Below, in pieces: positions 55,568 through 62,018 of a stretch of DNA of 64,000 bases; position 1 is the stretch's first letter, and every line of letters starts with the position of its first letter. The notes below the pieces were generated by a model. It searched no databases and was not told where the DNA came from. It saw only the letters and a list, made by a program, of their open reading frames with translations. The translations under genes were made by a program, and so were the position numbers. The stretch spans positions 1,178,001 to 1,242,000 of the forward strand of contig NZ_JACBZJ010000001.1 in NCBI RefSeq assembly GCF_013409305.1. The letters are read 5' to 3'. This DNA comes from Cellulomonas soli (lineage in GTDB: Bacteria; Actinomycetota; Actinomycetes; Actinomycetales; Cellulomonadaceae).

Positions 55568-56851
55568 ATGGACGACGCGCGTGAAGCACTCGAAGCACGC
55601 CTCGCCCAGCTCGAGGCCGTCATCGAACGCGCCCCCGTCGGCATCGGCGTGGTCGACCTCGAGGGCCGCACACCGATCACCAACGCCCACCTGCGGCGCA
55701 TGCTCGGCTACTCCGCCGAGGAGTTCGCCGCGATCCCGTTCGCCACGTACTCCCACCCCGAGGACAACGAGCGCAACCAGAAGCTCTGGGACCGCATGCT
55801 CAACGGCGAGATCGACGACTTCGCCATGGAGAAGCGGTTCGTCCGCAAGGACGGCACGCTGGTCTGGGCCGAGCTGACCGTCTCCCTCGTGCGGGACGGG
55901 CTGCCCGAGCCGTACGCGATCGGCATGTCCCAGGACATCACCGTCCGCAAGCGCCTCGAGTCCGAGCTGCGGGCCGCCGAGCTGCGTTCGCGCCTGCTCG
56001 TCGAACGCGTGCCCGCGGTCGTGTACATCAGCGAGCCCGGCGCGGCGGGGGCGTGGCACTACGTCAGCCCGCAGATCGAACGCATGCTCGGCTACACGCC
56101 CGAGGAGTGGATGGGCGACGCCAGCCTGTGGTTCTCCCGCATCCACCCGGCCGACCGCGAGTTCGTGCTCGACCGCACCGTCGAGATCGTGTCGAGCGAG
56201 CACGGCCAGCTGAACTCCAGCACGTACCGGCTCACGCACCAGGACGGGCGGACCGTGTGGGTCCGCGACGACTCGGTCGTGCTGCGCGACCCCTCGGGGC
56301 GCGTCGCGTTCCACGGCGTGATCGTCGACGTCACCGCCGAGAAGGCCCTCGAGGCCCAGCTCGAGCACCAGGCCGCGCACGACTCGCTCACCGGCCTGGT
56401 CAACCGCACCCGGTTCCGCCGCGAGGTCGACGAGGCCATCGCCGCACTGACCACCCGGCGGCGCCGACCCGCGGTGCTGTTCGTCGACCTCGACGACTTC
56501 AAGGACGTGAACGACCGCTTCGGGCACACCGTCGGCGACCACCTGCTCGTCGCCGTCGGCGCGGCCCTGGCGGACACCGTCGGCCCCGGTGGCACCGCGG
56601 CACGGTTCGGCGGCGACGAGTTCGCCCTGCTCGTGCACGACCTGCCCGAGGACCGTGTCGCCGACTTCACCACGCAGGTGCTCGCCGCGGTGCGCAGCGC
56701 CACCGTCGAGCACGAGGGCACCGACGTGCACGTCGACGCGAGCGTCGGCGCGGCGGTCATCGGCCCGGGCGACACCGTCGAGCAGCTGCTGCGGCGTGCC
56801 GACGCCGCGATGTACGTCGCCAAGCGCGCGGACGACACCGACCCGGCGTAG
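55568..56851 (+). CDS. Diguanylate cyclase with two PAS domains
   Basis: This is a 427-residue protein: coiled start, PAS 1 (about 15-135), PAS 2 (about 140-265), GGDEF (about 270-425). The active loop is RFGGDEFALL, intact for cyclic-di-GMP synthesis, with FVDLDDFKDVNDRFGHTVGDHLL for metal and GTP. The product-inhibition I-site (RxxD, nine to six residues before GGDEF) is absent (GPGG). It has no membrane segments, so a cytosolic sensor. A second PAS-GGDEF gene follows. Confidence 0.91.
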   Translation: MDDAREALEARLAQLEAVIERAPVGIGVVDLEGRTPITNAHLRRMLGYSAEEFAAIPFATYSHPEDNERNQKLWDRMLNGEIDDFAMEKRFVRKDGTLVWAELTVSLVRDGLPEPYAIGMSQDITVRKRLESELRAAELRSRLLVERVPAVVYISEPGAAGAWHYVSPQIERMLGYTPEEWMGDASLWFSRIHPADREFVLDRTVEIVSSEHGQLNSSTYRLTHQDGRTVWVRDDSVVLRDPSGRVAFHGVIVDVTAEKALEAQLEHQAAHDSLTGLVNRTRFRREVDEAIAALTTRRRRPAVLFVDLDDFKDVNDRFGHTVGDHLLVAVGAALADTVGPGGTAARFGGDEFALLVHDLPEDRVADFTTQVLAAVRSATVEHEGTDVHVDASVGAAVIGPGDTVEQLLRRADAAMYVAKRADDTDPA

Positions 56852-57013
56852 GCCGCCAGACCCGGTACCCAGGCGCACCAGCCGCACCACGGGTGCGGGT
56901 GAATCGTGCCCGCCGAGACGAAAGTCCCCGCGTGCGGGCCGTCGCGCGGCCGATCCTCACAGGTCGGGGCGCCGAGCGGCGCACCGAGCAGACAAGTGGA
57001 CAAGAGGAGCTCG

Positions 57014-57928
57014 GTGCCCGAACCCCGTGCCGACGACTTCGGTCGCGCCGTGCTCGACCAGCTGGGCGAGGCCGTCTACGTCGTCGACCGCAGCAACCGC
57101 ATCGTGTACTGGAACGCGCAGGCGGAGGCTCTCACCGGCTTCACCGCCGAGCAGGCCGTGGGCCGCTGGTGCGGGGACGGCCTGCTCAACCACGTCGACG
57201 AGCTGGGGCGCCCGATGTGCGGTCCGACCGTCTGCCCGCTGCGCCTGACGACGCTCGACGGTGACACCCGGAGCGCCCGGGTCTTCGCCCACCACAGCGC
57301 GGGCCACCTGACGCCCGTCCAGGTCACGGCATCCGCGCTGCGTGACGCCACCGGCACGATCATCGGGGCCGTCGAGACGTTCCACGACGACTCGGACGCC
57401 GTCGCGTCCGCCGGTCGCATCCGGGAGCTGCAGGACCAGGCCCGGCTCGACCCGCTGACCCGGCTCGGCAACCGCCGCCACCTGGAGGACCGGCTCGCCG
57501 CGCGTCTGGCCGAGCTGCACCGTGGCCGCGCCGGCTTCGGCCTGCTGCTGCTCGACCTCGACGGGTTCAAGTCGATCAACGACACGTTCGGGCACCTGGT
57601 CGGTGACGACTGCCTGCGCGGCGTGGGAGCCAGCCTCGCGGCGGGCAGCCGGGTCGACGAGGACGTCGTCCGGTACGGCGGCGACGAGTTCCTCGTGCTC
57701 ACCTCGGTCGAGGACGCGGACGCGCTCGGGGCCGTGGCGGCGCGTCTCGCCGGGCTCGTGCACCACACCCGGGTGCACGGGCTGACCGGGGGCCGCCACC
57801 TCACGGTGTCCGGAGGGGCGGTGCTCGCCCGCGCGGACGACGACGAGGACTCGCTGCTCGCCCGGGCCGACGAGGCCCTGTACGCCGCCAAGCGGTCCGA
57901 CCGCGGCACGGTGCACCTCGGCGTCTGA
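57014..57928 (+). CDS. Diguanylate cyclase with one PAS domain
   Basis: This is a 304-residue protein: PAS (about 10-135) with [20 protein letters not shown] and a Cys pair ([13 protein letters not shown]), then GGDEF (about 140-300) with [24 protein letters not shown] and [10 protein letters not shown]. The I-site position reads RVDE instead of RxxD, so feedback may be weak. Start GTG 57014 has AGAGGAG 4 nt upstream; the longer frame adds a basic low-complexity stretch only. Confidence 0.9.
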   Translation: MPEPRADDFGRAVLDQLGEAVYVVDRSNRIVYWNAQAEALTGFTAEQAVGRWCGDGLLNHVDELGRPMCGPTVCPLRLTTLDGDTRSARVFAHHSAGHLTPVQVTASALRDATGTIIGAVETFHDDSDAVASAGRIRELQDQARLDPLTRLGNRRHLEDRLAARLAELHRGRAGFGLLLLDLDGFKSINDTFGHLVGDDCLRGVGASLAAGSRVDEDVVRYGGDEFLVLTSVEDADALGAVAARLAGLVHHTRVHGLTGGRHLTVSGGAVLARADDDEDSLLARADEALYAAKRSDRGTVHLGV

Positions 57929-57976
57929 GCGGCGCAGAGGCGTGCGGGCGGCACCGACCCGGTGTAGAACCTGCCT

Positions 57977-58243
57977 GTGACGCGAGCCCGCAGAGCGGTG
58001 TGGCAGTCGGTCGGAGCCGTCGTGGTGGTCGGGCTCGTCCTGGCCTTCGGGACCACGACCGTGCCCGACGTGATCGGCGACGACACCCGGACAGCGATGC
58101 AGCGGCTGGACGCCGCGGGCCTGTCGGACCCGCACATCGCCGGCGCGGGAGACACCGTCGTGGACGTGATCCCCGAGGTCGGTACCCGCGTCGTGCGGTT
58201 CTCGGGCGTCGAGCTCGTCTTCGGCGAGGGTGCGGACGGCTGA
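57977..58243 (+). CDS. Small membrane-anchored single-PASTA protein
   Basis: This is an 88-residue protein: a basic N-terminus, one membrane helix (VGAVVVVGLVLAFG) and one PASTA domain (TTVPDVIGDDTRTAMQRLDAAGLSD ... DVIPEVGTRVV). PASTA domains bind muropeptides or beta-lactams and normally occur in PknB-type kinases or penicillin-binding proteins. Here the domain stands alone with no kinase. Its stop directly abuts the next gene's stop (convergent, 58243/58244). Confidence 0.82.
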   Translation: MTRARRAVWQSVGAVVVVGLVLAFGTTTVPDVIGDDTRTAMQRLDAAGLSDPHIAGAGDTVVDVIPEVGTRVVRFSGVELVFGEGADG

Positions 58244-59212
58244 CTACGCGTCTCGTGGCACCCCACGCAGGGCGGCGAGGACGGCCGAGCCGTCCGGGAG
58301 GACCAGGTCGAGGCTCGTCGCACCGCTGACGAGCGAGACGACGCGCACGCCGCGCAGGGCCGGGTGCGGCCGCTCGACGAGCGCGGTGCGACCGGTCGGC
58401 AGCACGGTGTGGACCAGCGACTGCACGGGCTTGGAGCCGGTCGTGCACCAGCTGCGGCGGTGCAGCACGTGCAGCTCACGCGGGCCGGCGAGCAGCACGC
58501 AGGCGTGCACGGTCACGGGCCGCCAGGCGTCGAGCAGGGACGCCCACCCCGTCCGGGGTGCGCGGGTGCGGGGCTGCAGCACGGGGGCCGGCAGTCCCGG
58601 CTCGCGCTCCTGCAGGTCTTGCAGCGCGCTGACCAGGCCGACGTCGTCGCGCCCGAGCGCGTAGGCGGGCATCCGGTGCACGGAGGCGTCGGCCGGGGCG
58701 GGCGGGAGCCAGCCGAGGAAGGCGAGCTCGCGCAGCACCGCGGCCAACCCGTCGAGCACGTCGGACTGCGACCCGTTGTAGGGCACCGTCAGGGCCGAGC
58801 CCGAGCCCGCGGGGGACGCACCCCACCCGGTCGGCGCGGGTGCGGTCTGCGAACCGGCACCGTGCAGCACGAACAGGCCGTCGAGCAGGTCGGTGCTGTT
58901 CTGCACGGCGGTGATCTGCGGGTGCGGCACGACGGAGACGTCGTACGCGCCGGGAGCGCCGTGCCTGCGGCTGAGCACCGTGAGCCCGCGCGGGTCGACC
59001 ACCAGCAGGCGGTCGTAGAGGTCCATGCCGGGCTGCACGTCGCGCCGGGTGATCGGGCGCGGGACCTTCAGGACGAGCAGGCTCTCGGCGAGGTCCACGC
59101 CGTGCGGCCGGAACAGCGGCGGCACGTCCTCGGGGGTGCGGACCGGCAGAACCCAGGGGCCGAACTGGTCGATCTCGGTGCGGTCGGACCAGTCGGCCAC
59201 GGTGTCGGACAT
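58244..59212 (-). CDS. Protein of unknown function
   Basis: This is a 322-residue protein starting MSDTVADWSDRTEIDQFGPW. I do not recognise the family. It has a compact beta-rich look: FRPHGVDLAESLLVLKVPRPITRRD, DRLLVVDPRGLTVLSRR, a poorly conserved loop, then LVSGATSLDLVLPDGSAVLAAL. No signal peptide or membrane helix is seen. It lies 59 nt after the HerA-like ATPase gene on the same strand, so probably one operon; it may be that ATPase's partner (inference). Confidence 0.7.
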   Translation of the reverse strand: MSDTVADWSDRTEIDQFGPWVLPVRTPEDVPPLFRPHGVDLAESLLVLKVPRPITRRDVQPGMDLYDRLLVVDPRGLTVLSRRHGAPGAYDVSVVPHPQITAVQNSTDLLDGLFVLHGAGSQTAPAPTGWGASPAGSGSALTVPYNGSQSDVLDGLAAVLRELAFLGWLPPAPADASVHRMPAYALGRDDVGLVSALQDLQEREPGLPAPVLQPRTRAPRTGWASLLDAWRPVTVHACVLLAGPRELHVLHRRSWCTTGSKPVQSLVHTVLPTGRTALVERPHPALRGVRVVSLVSGATSLDLVLPDGSAVLAALRGVPRDA

Positions 59213-59271
59213 GCGGTCATCCTCCACCCGCCGCAGGTCAGCGACACCCACCGTTCGACGACGTCACCCGC

Positions 59272-60414
59272 TCAGAGCGGGACCCGCACGTCCGAACCGC
59301 CCTCGGGCGTCTGCCGCCGCGCCATCTGCACGACCGCCGCCTGCCCGACGAACCCGCCGGCGAACAGCACCTGACCCTGCCGGAACCCCGGCGAGCGCTG
59401 CAGCAGCTCGGCGGGCGCGAACCCGAACCAGTCGGCCAGCTCGGCCAGGTCGCGCGGCGAGCTCATCTTCATCAGACCGAGGTTGTCGCACTGCGAGAGG
59501 GCGTTCGGGTGGATCTTCGAGGGCCGCTGCGTCGACAGCAGCAGCCACAGCCCGTACTTGCGTCCCTCCGCGGCGATCTGCACGATCCGTTCCGTCAGCG
59601 CGACCTCCACCGGGTCGAACGGTTCCGCCGAGCACAGGTTGTGCGCCTCGTCGATGACGACGAGCAGCGGCTCCCGACGGTCGCGGCTGGCCCACAGGTG
59701 GTCGAGCACCGCGAGCGCAGCGACCTTCGGCTCGTGCTGCGTGGCGAAGCCGCTCAGGTCGAGCACGGTGGCCCGGGGACGCGCGTCGACGACGTCCTCG
59801 GCGGACGCCGCACCCCACGCCCACAGATCCCACTCGAGCACGCCGAGGTTCTGCAGCCGCAGCAGCAGCTGATGCCGCGCGTGCGAGTCGGAGTCGTGCA
59901 GCGCCGCGTAGAAGCCCTCGCGGCCGGGCGTCCGGGTGGCGAACGCGTCCGCCAGGTGGAGCAGCTCGTTGTACTCCTCGGCGTCACGCATCGGGTCGAG
60001 GCGCAGCACCGCGGCCTTCATGCGGATGTCCATCGCGGCGAACCGCACGTGCAGCCGCTCGGGCCAGTCGACGCCCTGGGCGGCGTCGGGGTGCGGACCG
60101 GAGCGCAGCACCCGGATCTCCTGCCCGGCCAGGGCCGCGGCGACCTGCGGGTCCGCGTCCTCGCGCACCTCCGCGAGCCGCACGAAGTCCGCGTTCGGGT
60201 CCAGCACGAGGATCGGCAGCCGGGTCTGCACGAGCAGCTGCTCGAGCACGACGCCGAGCGCGTACGTCTTGCCGGACCCCGACTGGCCGCACCAGAACGT
60301 GTGCCGGTTGAACCGCGTCGGGTCGAGCACGGCGGGCGCCCTCGGGTCGCCGGCCGACGCGTCCTCGGCCTGGTCGACGAGCGTGCCCACGGGCAGGTGC
60401 GGCGTCGTGTCCAC
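59272..60414 (-). CDS. HerA/FtsK-like P-loop ATPase
   Basis: This is a 380-residue ATPase: Walker A FWCGQSGSGKTYALG, Walker B LLVVIDEAHNLC, sensor region LWLLLSTQRPSKIHPNALSQCDNL, and an arginine-containing QGQVLFAGGF end, as in the DUF87/HerA group. Such proteins pump DNA or act in repair and defence. The N-terminal HAS-barrel is very short. Start GTG 60414 has TACCGT 7 nt upstream, a leaderless promoter, and overlapping longer frames have no support. No NurA nuclease is beside it. Confidence 0.82.
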   Translation of the reverse strand: MDTTPHLPVGTLVDQAEDASAGDPRAPAVLDPTRFNRHTFWCGQSGSGKTYALGVVLEQLLVQTRLPILVLDPNADFVRLAEVREDADPQVAAALAGQEIRVLRSGPHPDAAQGVDWPERLHVRFAAMDIRMKAAVLRLDPMRDAEEYNELLHLADAFATRTPGREGFYAALHDSDSHARHQLLLRLQNLGVLEWDLWAWGAASAEDVVDARPRATVLDLSGFATQHEPKVAALAVLDHLWASRDRREPLLVVIDEAHNLCSAEPFDPVEVALTERIVQIAAEGRKYGLWLLLSTQRPSKIHPNALSQCDNLGLMKMSSPRDLAELADWFGFAPAELLQRSPGFRQGQVLFAGGFVGQAAVVQMARRQTPEGGSDVRVPL

Positions 60415-60483
60415 GACTCGTACGGTAGGGCGGGGCCGCCGTTCCCGCCTTCGGTGGGAAGCGGCGCTGCTAGCGTCGCGGGC
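60415..60483. promoter_or_regulatory. Divergent leaderless promoters
   Basis: Within 69 bp there is a -10 for the HerA-like gene on the minus strand (TACCGT, read from 60426 to 60421) and one for the uppS homologue on the plus strand (TAGCGT, 60471-60476), each 6-7 nt from its start codon. Confidence 0.5.
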
Positions 60484-61272
60484 ATGCCGGAGCCGGACCT
60501 GCACCCTTGGTACCGGGCTCTGATCGATCGACCCGCCCGGTGGGCACTGGGCCGCCAGCTGCGTGACCTGCCGCGTCCGCACCACCTCGGTCTGATCATG
60601 GACGGCAACCGTCGGTGGGCTCGTGCGCACGGCTCCGACGATCCCCGCGTCGGTCACAGCGCAGGAGCGGAGCACCTGGAGACGGTGCTCGGCTGGTGCG
60701 ACCGGACCGGCGTCGAGCGCGTGAGCGTCTACGTGATGTCGGTCGACAACCTGACCAAGCGCGACGGCGGTGAGGTCGACCACCTGCTGCACCTGCTCGA
60801 GACGACGATCCCCGGCTACCTGAGCCGGCCCGGAGGCCGATGAGCCCTGCAGCTCGTCGGGCGTCTCGACCACCTGCCCGCCTCGACGTCCGCCGCCCTG
60901 GGACGGGCCGTCGAGGCGACGCGCGGCCGACCGCGGACGGTGACGCTCGCCATCGGCTACGACGCGCACGACGAGATCGTCGACGCCGTCCGCGCGGTGC
61001 TCCGGGACGCCGCTGCGACAGCCGACGGGAACCTCCTGACGATCGCCGAGTCGATCACGCCGGAGCTCATCGACGCCCGGATCGCCTCGGCGGGGTCGGA
61101 CATCGACCTGGTGATCCGGACGAGCGGCGAGCAGCGGCTGTCCGGGTTCTTCCCGTGGCGCAGCGCCGACGCCGAGCTGCTGTTCGTCGACGTGCACTGG
61201 CCGGCGTTCACGTACGTCGGGTTCCTGCGGGCGCTGCGCACGTACGGGCAGCGTCGGCACCGCCAGGGCTGA
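60484..61272 (+). pseudogene. uppS: cis-prenyl diphosphate synthase (UppS-like) with in-frame TGA
   Basis: The frame encodes a cis-prenyltransferase: HHLGLIMDGNRRWAR (catalytic Asp), then after an in-frame TGA at 60841-60843 it continues without shift as ALQLVGRLDHLPAS, TLAIGYDAHDEIVDAV and DLVIRTSGEQRLSGFFPWRSAD (RTSGEQRLS signature). In homologues the stop position is usually Trp (RWALQLVG), so TGG to TGA explains it. The protein would make Z-prenyl diphosphate for wall lipid carriers. The gene is either inactive, read through, or a sequencing error. Intact length would be 262 residues. Confidence 0.85.
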
Positions 61273-61305
61273 GCCTGCGGTTGGCCACCGGGCGCCGCCG
61301 CAGGC
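61273..61305 (+). terminator. Hairpin after the uppS homologue
   Basis: GCCTGCGG (61273-61280) pairs with CCGCAGGC (61298-61305), an 8-bp stem directly after the stop codon. Confidence 0.5.
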
Positions 61306-61340
61306 GGCCGAGGGCACCCCACCACCGTCGCCGGCGCGCA

Positions 61341-61602
61341 CTACATCGTGTCGAGGTACTGGGGGCGGGCCTTCATGGCGTGGATGAGCAGCGCCGCATC
61401 GGCGTCGGAGTCGAAGACAAGGACGACGGGCTCAAGAATCCGCCCGGCGGGGTCGAAGCCGAGCAGGAGCCAACGACGCGGGTCGTCCTCGTCATCGAGC
61501 GAGCGGTTCACGGCGCAGGACATGGCTCGTGGCGTGGAGCACGGCTTGGTCGGTCAACCGATCGCGGTCGTCGTGCTTGCGCGCAGAGGGGTGCAGCCTC
61601 AC
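61341..61602 (-). pseudogene. Toxin of a CopG-type toxin-antitoxin pair, frameshifted
   Basis: Two frames are needed. Frame A starts GTG 61602 (4-bp overlap with the antitoxin stop) and gives 36 residues, MRLHPSARKHDDRDRL ... VLRREPLAR, then stop at 61492. Frame B continues as LDDEDDPRRWLLLGFDPAGR, EPVVLVFDSDADAALLIHAMKARPQYLDTM. A doubled GAGC (61497-61504) sits at the break; removing one copy joins the frames as EPLDDEDDPRRW. The IHAMKARPQYL end matches actinobacterial toxins found after CopG antitoxins (from memory). The short ORF alone (61341-61523) is only the C-terminal part. Confidence 0.78.
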
Positions 61603-61883
61603 GCGACGTGCGACCAGGCGCGCACTGCCGCACGGATTGCCTCGGACTGACTGGTGAACCCCTCGGCCTGGGCGCGCGCGTTCAGAGCTGCGAGCGTGCC
61701 CTCGTCCAGGCGCACCGTCACAGCCCGGCCGGGCCCGTCACCCAGGGCCGGACGCCCGCGCCGCCGCCGCCGCAGTGCAGGCAGGTCGTAGCCGGCCTCG
61801 GCCTCCTCTGCCCAGGTGCGCACCTGGGCGTCGTCAACCTCAGCGCCATGGATGGTTCCGTAGACGACCCGTTCGTCACTCAC
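61599..61883 (-). CDS. Ribbon-helix-helix (CopG-type) antitoxin
   Basis: This is a 94-residue protein: N-terminal YGTIHGAEVDDAQVRTWAEEAEAGYDLPAL, basic RRRRRGRPALGDG, then the RHH DNA-binding unit AVTVRLDEGTLAALNARAQAEGFTSQSEAIRAAVRAW. RHH antitoxins repress their own operon and neutralise the toxin. Start GTG 61883 is supported by a TANNNT -10 (TACGTT) 6 nt upstream, so it is leaderless. The downstream toxin is frameshifted. Confidence 0.87.
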   Translation of the reverse strand: MSDERVVYGTIHGAEVDDAQVRTWAEEAEAGYDLPALRRRRRGRPALGDGPGRAVTVRLDEGTLAALNARAQAEGFTSQSEAIRAAVRAWSHVA

Positions 61884-61904
61884 CGAAATAACGTATACGA
61901 AATA
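61881..61904. promoter_or_regulatory. Autoregulatory promoter/operator of the antitoxin
   Basis: On the minus strand it reads CTATTTCGTATACGTTATTTCGGTG. It has a palindrome CGTATACG, two TATTTCG words and a -10 TACGTT, all touching the GTG start. This AT-rich spot fits an RHH operator over the antitoxin promoter. Confidence 0.6.
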
Positions 61905-61958
61905 GCGGCCGCGGCGCGAGCCCTCTTGCGCACTCACGCAACAGCAAGAGAGGTGCGT

Positions 61959-61994
61959 CGGGGGCCGCCGCGGTTCCATCCGCGGCGGCCCCCG
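61959..61994 (-). terminator. Terminator of the right-edge secreted protein
   Basis: A perfect 15-bp stem (61959-61973 with 61980-61994) and 6-nt loop TTCCAT lie 24 nt after the stop at 62019. A second hairpin with arms CTCTTGC and GCAAGAG (61923-61950) follows. Confidence 0.85.
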
Positions 61995-62018
61995 GCTCAT
62001 CCGGTCAGCGGCCCGCCG

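Noticed and set aside
60841..60843. TGA as selenocysteine or recoded Trp
   Set aside because: No selenocysteine element or redox role is expected at a position that is Trp in homologues, and TGA serves as a normal stop throughout the window.
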